NCBI RefSeq assembly: GCF_016757215.1
Contig: NZ_JAESIY010000001.1
Span: forward strand, 558,001-622,000
Origin: Fulvivirga sediminis
GTDB taxonomy: Bacteria > Bacteroidota > Bacteroidia > Cytophagales > Cyclobacteriaceae
Length of the DNA: 64,000 nucleotides
Reading direction: 5' to 3'
Position numbers and translations under genes: made by a program. The notes below the pieces were generated by a model. The model had not been told where the DNA came from, searched no databases, and saw only the letters and a list, made by a program, of their open reading frames with translations. Of the stretch, positions 41,401 through 51,406 are shown piece by piece (positions within the stretch are counted from its first letter, which is position 1; each line of letters starts with the position of its first letter).

Positions 41401-44400
41401 TAGAGTCTACATCAGATCCTAGTCTAAGAAAAGCGGTGACTTCATCATCGGCTGCATTTTCACTGTTGGCATGTAAGAACATTTTTATTCTACCGTAGTT
41501 GATAAGGTCAAAGGCCACTTGTTTAAAGGAAGCCGCAGCATGCCCATCTTCCAAACCGTCCACAGTAAGTTGTAATGCCTGCTCATTCAGTCTTCTTTCC
41601 ACAGATGATGTGTTATCTCTATCTCTATTGATTCCTGGAGGAGTTACATAAGGAGAGGTGTTAATACTTCCAGCTCCATTTTCTTCCACATTTACTACTG
41701 ATACTGTTAGGTCATCATATCCGAGGTTATTATCATCTATAGTACCAAAGTCAGCATCTTCGATAGGGTTAGTGTATCTTCTCCAGCGGCTGGCTACAAA
41801 GCGGAAATTAACCATTCTTAGCACTACGGGCTCTTGCCAATCAGTTAGGTATGTTCTGATGTATTTGATTGATTTAAAGCCTGAGATGTTTCCATAGCTA
41901 TTCAGGTTAGATTGTCTGATAGGAATTCGGAACAGGTACCATTTAACCCCATCATTTGTAGTGGCTTGATCTACCACGTAGTTGTTTTTCTCTAAATTTC
42001 CTGGATCAAGGTCTACTTTGTATTCATAATATTCTTCAAGCGTATTTAAAGTATTATCTCCATTAAGATCTTCATTGTCAGGAAGGGTAGAGCCAGATTC
42101 GGTGTAAAGAGCATTACTGCTAGAAACAACCGGAGAGTTGTTTTCCATGCCGTTAAAGCTTTTATATCTTTCGAGTATACCTGCATTTTTCTGATCTAAT
42201 TCATCTCCTAAGAAATATTTAAAATTGTCACCGGCAGGGTCTTCAAGTTGTCTGAACTTTTGCGGGTATTGCTGGTAGTTTCTTTCTTTTTCACTGCTTA
42301 GTCCATTTAGACCAACATCTTGATTGGCTCTTGCAGATTTTGAGTTGTCAAAAGCATTTGTGAGAAACTGTTGAGTAGTAGTGAACCCCCAAGGGCTGAT
42401 TTCTTCAACACCCTCAGGTACCTCAAGAGAAAACCCATCAGCAGGTAGACCGTTTTCAAAGCCATGCTTATTATCCGGAATTATATCCTCTGAAATAGTT
42501 CCCAGGTTAAAGTACATATCACCACCAGTAGTGTTTGGCCTGTTGTTTCCTCTCCCGTCATTGATATTTCCGTTGGAATTGTTTATGAAAGGGTCCATTA
42601 ACCAGAACTCGATGTACTCTATATTGGCTTTGTCAAAATCTATTTCAGTATTAATCGCGCTGGTTATACCTCCCCAGTTGTTCCTAATGCTGGTGTTATT
42701 ATTGAATATTCCATTATTATCAGTTTCGTTGCTATTAAAGTTGTATTGCCCTCTTTCTGCCGGGTAATAGGCTAAATCAAAAGTCTGCTGAATGTTAATG
42801 ACATTAGCATCTTTGTTTGGAAAAATCTCTTGAGGAATAACTTGCCTTACATAATTGTTCTTGAGCTCTTCATCAGTGATGTTACTTGGCTTTCTTCTGT
42901 CGTTACGGTAAAATAGGTTGTCGATGGTGTACCAAGCTAATCGAGCTCTTTTGTAACCATTTTCCAGATTTGTTGATTCTCCGAAGAACCTATTGTCATC
43001 AGTTTCAGGTGTGGCAGCTAGTTTCCATGTATTAGGGTTACTCAGAGAGTATGGTGTGGCTGAACTTTCAAAATCATCGATATAGGAGGTGCCTTCACCA
43101 TCAACTATGTTAGAAGTTCCTGGTATTAACTGTGCAAACTCTGCATTAAAAGAAACGCTGGAAGGTTCCTTGGTTTGAATGAGAGGGAGCTTGTCTAACA
43201 TTTTGGTGAGAAAACGAGACTCTTTTTGAATGTTTACATCAAAACCATATTTGGTATTTCTAATGGGTTCATTGCCTACACTTATTCTAGAGATAAGAGG
43301 TCTTTCATTAAGGTGGAGCAAGGTGGCTCCTAAGGTTATATCATCATCTAACTTGTAGTCGAAGCGGGCACCTAGTAAAGTTCTTGATTGAAAATTAAAT
43401 AAATCTGCTTTTTCATAGGAAATAGTAATCTGCTTTCCTGAATTAAGTACACCTTCATTTAAAATATTTACTTTTCCAAAAGTATAATCTACCTGATAAT
43501 CTACTCCTTCTTGAAGGGGGGAGCCTCCGGCATATACTCTAACAGAACCTTCAGCGATGTTAAACCCTGGAATCACTATTTCAGTAGAAGATCCTGCCTG
43601 ATACTTTCCTACAATTACATATTTGTTTTTATTGGAAACTAGTTCTGCATCAATTTTGGTTTGCTCGTAAAGTTCATTATATACATACTTATCAATTAAA
43701 GTCTGTCTTCGGCCGGGAGGATCGCTTTCAAAAGCTTCTCTCAGTGGATCAGCAAAAGGTTGCAGGTTAGGGAATATGATAAGGCCATTTTCAGAGTCAA
43801 TAGTTACATCTTCCACATAATCAAAATTACCGTCAGGCTGAGGGTCTTCATTTTGATTTAATCGGTCAAGGTTAAGTAGCCTGATTAATGGATCTTGGCT
43901 AGCCTTAGCTCCTTCTTGAAGTTGAGGGTTGTCAATACCAGTGTTATCATCTCTGTATATTACTCTCAGTTCAAAACCCTCTTCCTCTATGTTAGTGCCA
44001 CTCAGATTATAGATGTTTTTCATCATTAAGTCCCATGTAGGTATAGGGTTATTCTGCGGGTCAGTTATGCTTATTTTCTTTGGACGTAGTAATTTAAGGA
44101 AGATAACATTATTTTCAGGCCTGTTGCTATAGTCATGAGATAGCTCACCTACTTGATAAGTTTGACCTCTATAGCCATACTGGTAAGATACCGCCAAAGC
44201 CTCATCATTTTGTAATTTTCTGTTTAGGGTGATATAGCCCAGTTTAGAATGATAAGTGTATTCTGTCGGTTCTAATTTACGTGCGCTGCTAATTTTTTCA
44301 TAATCAAGACCATCTTCTAATCCTAGTCCTTGCAGGGCTCCATCTACCTGGTCAGCACTTTTGGATATACCTGATAAAGTCTCAAACAAGCTGTTAGCTC

Positions 44401-45658
44401 CATTATAGTTAGCTTCCGTTACGGTACCATTACTCCAGCTATCTCTGTATAGGTTTTCTGTGCTTGGTTCTGCCAAATCCATTAGACCTACTACATTTCG
44501 CAAAGTTTGCGTGTTATTATTGGTATTAACTACATATACCTCTACGCGTGTAACATTTATTGCTGAGTTTATGTTAGGAATGGTAGATAGCCATTTTTCG
44601 TAATTATCACGGAAAAAGTGACCTAGGAAGAAGTGACGGTTTTCATCATAGTTAGATCCTTGTATTTCAAATTCTCGGCCTTGGGCACCTCCACCATCAA
44701 TGGTTATGGATTCTGATTTACCTCTTTGAGTAGAGGCTACGGTAGTTACATAGAGGTCTCCAAATTGCATTTGAGCCTTTATACCAAACAAGTTCTGAGC
44801 TCCGCTTATCAAGCTATTGTTTAGGGGTAAACTTACATTACCGATTTCAAGTTTTTGAAGTATGTCTTCTTCATACCCAGTATATTCAACTTTTAGGTTG
44901 TTTTCAAAATCAAAGGAGTTGTTATTGTCAAAGTTGGCCGTTACTTGTAGTTTTTCACCTACTTTTCCTACCACGTTCATGCTTATCTGTTGGTCAAACT
45001 CAAAGCCCCCACTTCTTTGTTGTCTTATCGGAATATTGGGATTACTTATTCTTTGCCATCTGCCACCAAAATCCAGAGTAACAAAACCTCTTGGTATTAT
45101 TTCTACGTAAGTACCTCCGAATATTCTGTCGAAGATAGGGCTGATATAGATTGGAGGAATTAAGCTTCTACCGCTCACAGCACTCTCTCCGTCTAGTCCT
45201 TCAGACCTACTTTTCCAATAATCTTTTAGCTGTTGTTTTTCCTGATGCTGTTTGAACTCTTCAAAAGTCATAGAAGAGGTAGGCCTATAGTTTACATCTC
45301 CTATTTTTTCATAGATGGTGTAGTTCATACTTGTATCTATGTCTACATCCAGCTGTAAACTGGCAGGATCTTGTAACATTAAAGGCGAAGAATTCGTAGA
45401 ATTACTAAAAGGGTCACCGTATCTATCCCGAGGCTCATAATTGGGCTTTCTGGAAGGTGAGTACGGCGCTGTAATGGCAGAGTCCCGTTTTAGAGTATCT
45501 TGTTCGGTTGTGTCTTGCTCCTGAAGTAGTAAGTATTCCAAACTTTCTATGGAACTAAAGTTGAGACCTTTAGAGCTAACAGAATAGTCTAGTCCTACCC
45601 AAATTACAAAAGCACATAATGTAGCAAAGAGCGACTTATGAAATCTCTTAAATATCAA
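38441..45658 (-). CDS. sprA: SprA, outer-membrane translocon of the type IX secretion system
   Basis: A giant outer-membrane protein (2405 residues) that forms the T9SS channel and is needed for gliding in relatives. The N-terminus has a hydrophobic segment (about 8-26). Typical SprA text follows: [20 protein letters not shown] near 165, [20 protein letters not shown] near 248, and the large middle region with [10 protein letters not shown] and [14 protein letters not shown] transmembrane barrel ends in [10 protein letters not shown]. The repeated SprA N-terminal domains are recognisable by eye. The start is a TTG at 45658, 19 bases after the ruvA stop. It is in the maeB-ruvA-sprA-gcvH-vanZ group. 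Confidence 0.97.
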   Translation of the reverse strand: MIFKRFHKSLFATLCAFVIWVGLDYSVSSKGLNFSSIESLEYLLLQEQDTTEQDTLKRDSAITAPYSPSRKPNYEPRDRYGDPFSNSTNSSPLMLQDPASLQLDVDIDTSMNYTIYEKIGDVNYRPTSSMTFEEFKQHQEKQQLKDYWKSRSEGLDGESAVSGRSLIPPIYISPIFDRIFGGTYVEIIPRGFVTLDFGGRWQRISNPNIPIRQQRSGGFEFDQQISMNVVGKVGEKLQVTANFDNNNSFDFENNLKVEYTGYEEDILQKLEIGNVSLPLNNSLISGAQNLFGIKAQMQFGDLYVTTVASTQRGKSESITIDGGGAQGREFEIQGSNYDENRHFFLGHFFRDNYEKWLSTIPNINSAINVTRVEVYVVNTNNNTQTLRNVVGLMDLAEPSTENLYRDSWSNGTVTEANYNGANSLFETLSGISKSADQVDGALQGLGLEDGLDYEKISSARKLEPTEYTYHSKLGYITLNRKLQNDEALAVSYQYGYRGQTYQVGELSHDYSNRPENNVIFLKLLRPKKISITDPQNNPIPTWDLMMKNIYNLSGTNIEEEGFELRVIYRDDNTGIDNPQLQEGAKASQDPLIRLLNLDRLNQNEDPQPDGNFDYVEDVTIDSENGLIIFPNLQPFADPLREAFESDPPGRRQTLIDKYVYNELYEQTKIDAELVSNKNKYVIVGKYQAGSSTEIVIPGFNIAEGSVRVYAGGSPLQEGVDYQVDYTFGKVNILNEGVLNSGKQITISYEKADLFNFQSRTLLGARFDYKLDDDITLGATLLHLNERPLISRISVGNEPIRNTKYGFDVNIQKESRFLTKMLDKLPLIQTKEPSSVSFNAEFAQLIPGTSNIVDGEGTSYIDDFESSATPYSLSNPNTWKLAATPETDDNRFFGESTNLENGYKRARLAWYTIDNLFYRNDRRKPSNITDEELKNNYVRQVIPQEIFPNKDANVINIQQTFDLAYYPAERGQYNFNSNETDNNGIFNNNTSIRNNWGGITSAINTEIDFDKANIEYIEFWLMDPFINNSNGNINDGRGNNRPNTTGGDMYFNLGTISEDIIPDNKHGFENGLPADGFSLEVPEGVEEISPWGFTTTQQFLTNAFDNSKSARANQDVGLNGLSSEKERNYQQYPQKFRQLEDPAGDNFKYFLGDELDQKNAGILERYKSFNGMENNSPVVSSSNALYTESGSTLPDNEDLNGDNTLNTLEEYYEYKVDLDPGNLEKNNYVVDQATTNDGVKWYLFRIPIRQSNLNSYGNISGFKSIKYIRTYLTDWQEPVVLRMVNFRFVASRWRRYTNPIEDADFGTIDDNNLGYDDLTVSVVNVEENGAGSINTSPYVTPPGINRDRDNTSSVERRLNEQALQLTVDGLEDGHAAASFKQVAFDLINYGRIKMFLHANSENAADDEVTAFLRLGSDVDSNYYEIEVPLKISNPSSADPEVIWPKANEIDMDMNQLYSLKADRDANGISKRELFPLDGPRVVGNNRIRLRGNPDMSAVTWLTIGVRNPKDNGQTKDVIVWGNELRVTDFDRTKGWAANATLNAKLADFANITATARHTTFGFGSIQSKIAERTREETTAYDVSANVNVDKLLPEQLGLKIPMYVSYEKTTIKPKFDPANPDITLEASLLNKSVEEKAEYESIVTDVTTRKSINFTNVRKVKTNPEAKKRIYDIENLSFSYAYSEMLRHNFNLRQQLYKNYNAAIAYNYSTQSKPWEPFQKVKFLDKPYFQLIKDFNINFLPSNIAVRGELQRRLEKTVYRNSENVSTQTNFEKYFYFNRSYNLQWDLTKNLTLDYSARAAAVIDEPDTDPRGGISESTRKLITADQYQDSIMTNLKNLGRLKNFDQSISANYHLPIDKIPLTDWVATDYQYQAGYSWKAGPLYTEPKDQALNFGNTLQNSRDNTARGKLDLVKLYNKVGFLKKINSPTRNTRRSSLRRNQEQDSTETKQSENKFGKGFLRMLMAVRSINGSYTLREGTLLPGYTGRPFLFGMDSSFNEPGWGFILGSQDPSIRYRLANQGLITKNNELTAPFTQTKTVDYNIKANVEPFKDLKIQLNIQKTKSASYQEIFHMNADSTMYESIGQTRSGAYSVSFLSIATAFKKDDSRNNSPVFQDFEKYRFEILDEFEKETGVRYDTNSQDVLIPAFIAAYSGRSPSSTSLSPFPKTPLPNWRIDYAGLGKIKALSKIFQSISITHGYQSDYTVSNYSSEVSYNDGIDLNNDIESYNRTQFARQINGEFNAMYFINQVVIREQFAPLIGINVRTKSRLSVRAEYKVARDVALQLTNAQVTEMKSNDVVLEVGFTKANFKLPFKSQGRVISLKNDLTFRLNVTVRDTETIQRKIDEVNTVTDGNLNFQLRPNVSYVLNEKLNIQFYFERSINEPKISSTFRRTTTRAGFQLRFSLAQ

Positions 45659-45677
45659 AACTGAAAGTTGGTTTAGT

Positions 45678-46271
45678 CTAGGCGTTTTTTAATGAAAGCT
45701 TGATTAATTCTTCCAATGTAATTGTATTTTTCGAATTTTTAAGGATGCGATCTATACTTTTTTCAGCAGAAGTTTTATTAATACCAAGCGTTAGTAAGGC
45801 GGATAACGCCTCAGCTCTGACTGTATTGTGTGATACTGATTTTAAATTTTCAGATCCCTGAATTAAAGTGTCTTTTTTGAGTTTATCCTTTAACTCTAGT
45901 ATTATTCTCTGGGCAGTTTTACTTCCTATTCCTTTTACTCCTTGAATAGTTTTTACCTCCTCATTTACAATAGCAGCTTGTAATTCTGAGGCAGAAAGTG
46001 ATGACTGAATCATAAGTCCTGTACTCGGCCCTACTCCCGAAATAGAGATTAGGTTCAAAAACATTTTTTTATCATTGTCATCGGCAAATCCAAAAAGGGT
46101 CTGAGAGTCTTCCTTTATATGTAAGTAAGTGTGGAGTAAGATGTTTTCTGCATCTTTAATGCTGGAGTAGGTACCAAGTGAAATATTCACGTGGTACCCA
46201 ATTCCATTAACATCTATAATAACATAAGTTGGATCTTTGTAAACTAATTTTCCCTTAAGATAGGTGATCAT
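45678..46271 (-). CDS. ruvA: Holliday junction branch migration protein RuvA
   Basis: RuvA binds four-way junctions and directs the RuvB motor. The 197 residues comprise an OB fold (1-62, MITYLKGKLVYKDPTYVIID), two helix-hairpin-helix motifs (about 72-130: FLNLISISGVGPSTGLMIQ and IQGVKGIGSKTAQRIILELK), and the RuvB-contacting C-terminal domain (about 148-197). Its ATG overlaps the maeB stop by four bases (ATGA). ruvB is not in the window. Confidence 0.97.
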   Translation of the reverse strand: MITYLKGKLVYKDPTYVIIDVNGIGYHVNISLGTYSSIKDAENILLHTYLHIKEDSQTLFGFADDNDKKMFLNLISISGVGPSTGLMIQSSLSASELQAAIVNEEVKTIQGVKGIGSKTAQRIILELKDKLKKDTLIQGSENLKSVSHNTVRAEALSALLTLGINKTSAEKSIDRILKNSKNTITLEELIKLSLKNA

Positions 46272-48550
46272 TGTTTGGGATTATTTTTATGGTATAACTG
46301 CGCATCAACTACTGCGATAGCAGCCATATTTACTATTTCTCTGATAGAGCTGCCAAGCTGCAATATATGAACAGGTTTATTCATTCCCAACAAAATCGGT
46401 CCAATAGCTTCGGCGCCACCTATTTCCATCAATAATTTATAAGCGATGTTTCCTGAGGCCAGATTAGGGAATATCAGCGTATTTGCCCCCTTTGCAGCCA
46501 AGGCACTAAAAGGATAATTGTTTTGCTGCATTTCTTTATCTATAGCCACATTCGCCTGAATATCACCATCAATAATTAAATCAGGGAATTTTTCTTTAGC
46601 TAGTTGTACGGCCTTTTTTGCTTTGTCTGGCACATCACCTTTGCTACTGCCAAAGTTGGAGTATGATAGTACAGCTACTCTTGGTTCAATATCAAAGAAT
46701 TTAACGCCCCGAGCGGTCATTCCAATTATGTCTACCAGTTCTTCTGGAGTAGGATCTACGTTTACAGTAGTATCAGCAAAGAAAAAGGTTCCTTTTTTGT
46801 TTGCTATAATATACATACCTGCCACTTTTTTTACATCTTTTTCCATACCTATAATCTGTAAGGCAGGAAGGATGGTTTTAGGGTAATCTTTGGTAAGTCC
46901 TGAGATAAGGGCATCAGCCTCATTATGCTCCACTAGCATAGAGCCAAACATATTTCTTTCTTTCATTAGCTTTTTGGCCTCAGCTAATGTAACTCCCTTG
47001 CGTTTTCTCTTTTCATAATAAGAAACAGCAAATTTTTCAATTTTATCCTTTTCCTCAGCAGTATCAATAATAGTAGATTCTTGTAAATCTAAACTATGCT
47101 CTTCAATAAGTTTTTGGATAGATTCACGGTTGCCTAATAAGATAGGGAAAGCAATTTTTTCATCTTGTAAGATTTGTGCAGCTTTCAATATTTTAAGATC
47201 ATGGGCTTCAGCAAAAACTACTCTTTGTGGCTCTTTTTTAGCTCTATTAATGATTCTGGACATTAATTTTTCATCAATGCCTATTCTTTGCTGAAGTTCA
47301 ATATGATAATTTTCCCAGTCTGTAATTTCTGTTCTAGCCACACCCGTTTCAACGGCGGCCTTAGCCACAGCAGGAGATATAGTAGTAATAAGTCTTGGGT
47401 CTAAAGGTTTAGGTATTAAATACTCTCTACCAAATTGAATTTTATTATCTCCATAAGCCTTATTCACTAGTTCTGGGACTGGCTGCTTGGCTAGATTAGC
47501 GATGGCATGAACTGCCGCAAGCTTCATTTCTTCGTTAATGGAAGTTGCTCTAACATCTAGCGCACCTCTGAATATATAAGGGAAACCCAATACGTTGTTA
47601 ACCTGATTAGGATGATCTGAGCGACCAGTAGCCATGATGATGTCCTTACGAGTGCTCATAGCTAAATCATAAGCAATTTCAGGGTTGGGATTAGCCAAGG
47701 CAAATACTATTGGATTTTCAGCCATGCCCTTTAGGTCTTCAGCTGTAAGTATATCTCCAATAGAAAGGCCCAAAAACATATCTGCTCCTTTCATAGCTTC
47801 TTGAAGCGTATCTATTTCAGTGTCTATAGCAAAGGCGGCCTTTGTTTCATCCAGATTTGTTCTTCGAGTGTTAATCACTCCTTTACTATCACACATGATT
47901 ATGTTCTCCTTAGTAGCTCCTAAAGAGATATACAATTTTGCGCAAGCGATGGCAGCAGCTCCGGCTCCATTGACTACTATTTTAATCTCCTGAATTTTTT
48001 TATCGATGATTTCCAGAGCATTAAGTAGGGCAGAGGCAGAAATGATAGCAGTACCATGTTGATCGTCATGCATTACAGGAATGCTCATTTGCTTTCTAAG
48101 TTCCTGCTCTATTTTGAAACTTTCAGGAGCTTTAATGTCTTCAAGATTAATCCCTCCAAAAGTTGGCTCCAGAGATTTTACTATTTCAATAAATTTATCA
48201 GGATCTTCTTCATTTATTTCAATGTCAAAGACATCTATACCAGCAAATTTTTTAAACAACACTCCTTTACCTTCCATAACAGGTTTAGAGGCATCTGCAC
48301 CAATATTTCCAAGTCCTAAAACGGCTGTACCATTAGAAATAACCCCTACCAAGTTCCCTTTAGCGGTGTATTTGTAGGAATCATCTTTATTAGCAGCTAT
48401 TTCTTTACAGGGTTCGGCCACGCCTGGCGAGTAAGCTAATGCTAGGTCTAGTTGCGAACTAAGTGACTTTGTAGGTACAACCTCAATTTTACCAGGCTGA
48501 TTTTGAGAATGGTAATTGAGCGCATCTTCTTTTCTTATTTTAATAGCCAT
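46268..48550 (-). CDS. maeB: NADP-dependent malic enzyme, MaeB type
   Basis: Converts malate to pyruvate plus CO2 with NADP reduction. The 760 residues fuse a malic-enzyme half (about 1-420: LALAYSPGVAEPCKEIA, GNLVGVISNGTAVLGLGNIG, PVMHDDQHGTAIISASALLN, and VVNGAGAAAIACAKL for NADP) with a phosphate-acetyltransferase-like half (about 430-755), which in known MaeB proteins is regulatory, sensing acetyl-CoA, rather than catalytic. The length is normal for the fusion. It is first in the minus-strand run to sprA. A perfect 54-bp palindrome lies just upstream. Confidence 0.96.
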   Translation of the reverse strand: MAIKIRKEDALNYHSQNQPGKIEVVPTKSLSSQLDLALAYSPGVAEPCKEIAANKDDSYKYTAKGNLVGVISNGTAVLGLGNIGADASKPVMEGKGVLFKKFAGIDVFDIEINEEDPDKFIEIVKSLEPTFGGINLEDIKAPESFKIEQELRKQMSIPVMHDDQHGTAIISASALLNALEIIDKKIQEIKIVVNGAGAAAIACAKLYISLGATKENIIMCDSKGVINTRRTNLDETKAAFAIDTEIDTLQEAMKGADMFLGLSIGDILTAEDLKGMAENPIVFALANPNPEIAYDLAMSTRKDIIMATGRSDHPNQVNNVLGFPYIFRGALDVRATSINEEMKLAAVHAIANLAKQPVPELVNKAYGDNKIQFGREYLIPKPLDPRLITTISPAVAKAAVETGVARTEITDWENYHIELQQRIGIDEKLMSRIINRAKKEPQRVVFAEAHDLKILKAAQILQDEKIAFPILLGNRESIQKLIEEHSLDLQESTIIDTAEEKDKIEKFAVSYYEKRKRKGVTLAEAKKLMKERNMFGSMLVEHNEADALISGLTKDYPKTILPALQIIGMEKDVKKVAGMYIIANKKGTFFFADTTVNVDPTPEELVDIIGMTARGVKFFDIEPRVAVLSYSNFGSSKGDVPDKAKKAVQLAKEKFPDLIIDGDIQANVAIDKEMQQNNYPFSALAAKGANTLIFPNLASGNIAYKLLMEIGGAEAIGPILLGMNKPVHILQLGSSIREIVNMAAIAVVDAQLYHKNNPKQ

Positions 48551-48583
48551 AAGTATTGATTAGCAAAGTATAAAATAGGCATA

Positions 48584-48637
48584 ATATTCTCTGAAGCATA
48601 TCAACATGATATCATGTTGATATGCTTCAGAGAATAT
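48584..48637. repeat. perfect loopless 54-bp palindrome upstream of maeB
   Basis: Two 27-base arms, each the exact reverse complement of the other with no spacer, meet between 48610 and 48611; pairing breaks at 48583/48638. It starts 34 bases upstream of the maeB ATG and 45 bases after the DUF4837 stop. No T run follows on the minus strand, so it is not a standard terminator. Confidence 0.95.
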
Positions 48638-48681
48638 ATTTATAATTATTGTTTTTTTGTTCTAAAGGTACAAAAGAAAGA

Positions 48682-49773
48682 TTATTTAGCCGAAGCTTGA
48701 GCGGAGCCTTTTGTGTCAAAAGTGGATAAAATAACATCCATTTCTCTCATGAATTCACGTTGGTTTTTTCCGGGGCTATAAACAAATCCTTCAATATAGT
48801 AAATCCGATTCCGTTCCTCATCAAGGATGGTATAGCTTATAAATGGACCTCCCATAGTTACATTATTGGTCCTCCAGATTCCTCTCATCTGCATGGCGTA
48901 TTTGCCTTTAAAGGTTTGGTGCTCTACCAAAACGGGAACCTGAGATACATTAGTTTCAGTTATTAGGTGAGAATTAGGTTCATCAGGATCTCCAAAAAGC
49001 TGCTTTTTAGCTATAGAATCTCTTAGTTGAATAAGTTGGTCTTTCTGAAAAATATTCTCAGAGGTATAGGGACGATAACTGATGAAAATATTTTTGTCAT
49101 TTTCAGCATTCATTTGTCTGAACCATACAAAACCATCTTCATTTAAAGCCAGCTTGTAAGCAAAAGGCAGTGTCATAGTGCAGCCATGTTCTTTCTCTAA
49201 TAGCTCAGTAAGGCCCTTCGGAGAATTGGCAAATAAGGTTTCTGATAGCCTTTCTTTTTCTGCCTTATTGAAGAATTTCTGAAGACTATTTTTATTCTCT
49301 CTGATATGCTGAGCTAGTAATTTACTAGTCTGACCAAAGAGATACATTACTTCTTGCCCCTTAGCATATTCGTCTTCAGCGGTGTGAATAAAAAGATCTT
49401 CATTTTTATTGATTCGATCCAGAGATGATTTAGTAAAGTAGTTTCTTAATATTTTCGACCCACTACTATTGTCATCCGTGGTCATCACAAAAACCAAGTT
49501 TCTAACTGATTTCAAAAAGCTTGTTAATTTTCTAGGATCAACATGGTTGATCTTAAACATTTGTTCTTCTCGTGGAAGGCCGGGTACATCTTGCTTAAAT
49601 GTAGATTTGATGGCATCTCCTACTTCTCCATTCCATTGGGCAGAATCCATTACTATAATGATTTCACCGGCACCACCGCTGGCATCAGGAAGTAGTCCTT
49701 TATTTTTTTTGCCTGTACCGGAGCATCCGGCAATAATCAAGATTATTAAGGTTATTAAGCTGATATTTTTCAT
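48682..49773 (-). CDS. DUF4837 family lipoprotein
   Basis: A 363-residue protein with a lipoprotein signal (LIILIIAGCSG, lipobox Cys at about 17). The mature part opens with PDASGGAGEIIIVMDSAQW, typical of DUF4837, and later shows PFISYTILDEERNRIYYIEG and KNQREFMREMDVIL. It is probably anchored in a membrane facing the periplasm. The function is unknown. It sits between the lytic transglycosylase and maeB on the same strand; both intergenic gaps hold unusual repeats. Confidence 0.85.
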   Translation of the reverse strand: MKNISLITLIILIIAGCSGTGKKNKGLLPDASGGAGEIIIVMDSAQWNGEVGDAIKSTFKQDVPGLPREEQMFKINHVDPRKLTSFLKSVRNLVFVMTTDDNSSGSKILRNYFTKSSLDRINKNEDLFIHTAEDEYAKGQEVMYLFGQTSKLLAQHIRENKNSLQKFFNKAEKERLSETLFANSPKGLTELLEKEHGCTMTLPFAYKLALNEDGFVWFRQMNAENDKNIFISYRPYTSENIFQKDQLIQLRDSIAKKQLFGDPDEPNSHLITETNVSQVPVLVEHQTFKGKYAMQMRGIWRTNNVTMGGPFISYTILDEERNRIYYIEGFVYSPGKNQREFMREMDVILSTFDTKGSAQASAK

Positions 49774-49844
49774 TGCTGATATTTGTTTCCGGCCTCTGGT
49801 AATGACCGTACCTAATTCATTGTTTCCTATAGTAATAACCCGCC

Positions 49845-49936
49845 CGGGGCGATTCCGTCACTATAAAATAAAAAATAATAATATTTGTTAGTGATGGAAG
49901 CTTCCTACTATTTCATTACAATGAAGCTCCCTTCTA
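49845..49936. repeat. GC-rich patch and imperfect duplication after the transglycosylase gene
   Basis: A CGCCCGGGGCG patch stands out in AT-rich DNA. Close by, on the minus strand, AAATAGAAGGGAGCTTCAT at the transglycosylase stop codon is repeated imperfectly about 30 bases later as AAATAGTAGGAAGCTTCCAT, including a GGAAGCTTCC palindrome. This looks like a short tandem duplication that includes the stop codon. Confidence 0.5.
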
Positions 49937-51406
49937 TTTGCTAACAATAAGTTTTTGTCCTGGTTTAATATCATTTGATTTTAGCTGATTTATTTGTTTA
50001 AGTTCAGCTAAAGTAAGGTTATTAAACCTTCTGGAGATATCCCAGAGGGTATCACCTGGTTGCACTACATAAAATTTTGAGCCATCAGCGTTGGTGCTTA
50101 CTACCGAAGTGCGGTGAGAAGAAGCTGGAGCTGCATGCCCTGAACTTTGCCAAATGGCTAACCTCTGACCGATGCGAATATTATTGTTGTGCAGGTTGTT
50201 CCATTTTTTGATGTCACTAACTCTTACATTATACCTTTGAGCTATTTTACCTAGCACATCTCCATACCTTACTTTGTATACCAACTTATCTCTACCATAA
50301 GTACTACCTACAGTGTTTTTGGCCAGGTACTCTAATTCTTTTTTACCAACTTTTGAGGCTGAGTCAAGTATGGCGGTCATGCTGTTCATATAGTCGGCCT
50401 TGATGTCAGCAGGAACTTTGAACGGGTAGTTATTTGCATTTTCTGGTATAACATTTCGTTTTAGTCCTGGATTTAGCTTTTGGATATCATCTAAGCATAG
50501 ATTAACCTGATTCGCAAATGTTTGAAAGTGTAAATAGTTAGATACATTTAATGTGTCAGATTCTATTTGATACTCTAGGTTATCTTCTAAAAAGTTATGC
50601 TCATGAGCGTAGCTCATAATATAATCAATAGCTATAAATTGGGGAAGATAAGCTCTGGTTTCTCTATGGAGGTAAGGGTATATTTCCCAAAACGTTTCTT
50701 TATATCCAGATCTTCTAATGGCTTTACGTACATTTCCTGGTCCTGTGTTATAAGCGGCAATAGCTAATTCCCAATCGTCAAACATATTGTATAGCTGTTT
50801 CAGGTATCTGCATGCTGCTTCTGTAGATTTGTCAGGATCCATTCGATCATCCATATACCAGTCCTGATGTAAGCCAAAGTGTCTCCCTGTAAATGACATG
50901 AACTGCCATAGGCCCACTGCCTGAGCTCTAGAAACGGCCGTAGGGTTAAGACCAGATTCTACTACGGATAAGTATTTTAGCTCTTCAGGCATATTATACT
51001 TCTTCAAATACTTTTCAAAAAGAGGGAAGTAGAGGTTTTTTCTTTTGAGTATCATACGTGTATACTCACGATCTTTCACTGCAAAGTAGTTTACAAAAGC
51101 ATGAACTCTTTCATTATAGTGTAACGGAATCTTATTTTGTATACATGATAACCGATCTTTGATGACATCAAAATCTACTTCTCCGGGAATGAATTCGTAT
51201 TCTGATTCGGGGAAATAGTAATCATCAAGTGAATCAGCCTCGAATATAGCTAGATCAATAGAGGAGTTGTCCTCTTTATCAGGAGTTCGCGATACACTTA
51301 TGGTTCTATCAAAAATGGAAGCATCGAAAACTGATGGGTCATATTGAGCATATGAAACAGACGATGCACAAAAAAATAATAATAGTGCCGTGAAATTACT
51401 TCTCAA
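49934..51406 (-). CDS. lytic transglycosylase with two LysM domains (MltD-like)
   Basis: Cleaves peptidoglycan glycan strands. The 490 residues have a signal peptide (1-20, ending SYAQ), an SLT catalytic domain (about 110-235) with the catalytic Glu in YLSVVESGLNPTAVSRAQAV, GLWQFM and AAYNTGPGNVRKAI, and two C-terminal LysM modules (about 365-410 and 445-490: YVVQPGDTLWDISRRFNNLT). The overall architecture is that of MltD. The start is a TTG whose TTGA overlaps the gatA stop, so translation is coupled to gatA. Confidence 0.94.
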   Translation of the reverse strand: MRSNFTALLLFFCASSVSYAQYDPSVFDASIFDRTISVSRTPDKEDNSSIDLAIFEADSLDDYYFPESEYEFIPGEVDFDVIKDRLSCIQNKIPLHYNERVHAFVNYFAVKDREYTRMILKRKNLYFPLFEKYLKKYNMPEELKYLSVVESGLNPTAVSRAQAVGLWQFMSFTGRHFGLHQDWYMDDRMDPDKSTEAACRYLKQLYNMFDDWELAIAAYNTGPGNVRKAIRRSGYKETFWEIYPYLHRETRAYLPQFIAIDYIMSYAHEHNFLEDNLEYQIESDTLNVSNYLHFQTFANQVNLCLDDIQKLNPGLKRNVIPENANNYPFKVPADIKADYMNSMTAILDSASKVGKKELEYLAKNTVGSTYGRDKLVYKVRYGDVLGKIAQRYNVRVSDIKKWNNLHNNNIRIGQRLAIWQSSGHAAPASSHRTSVVSTNADGSKFYVVQPGDTLWDISRRFNNLTLAELKQINQLKSNDIKPGQKLIVSK

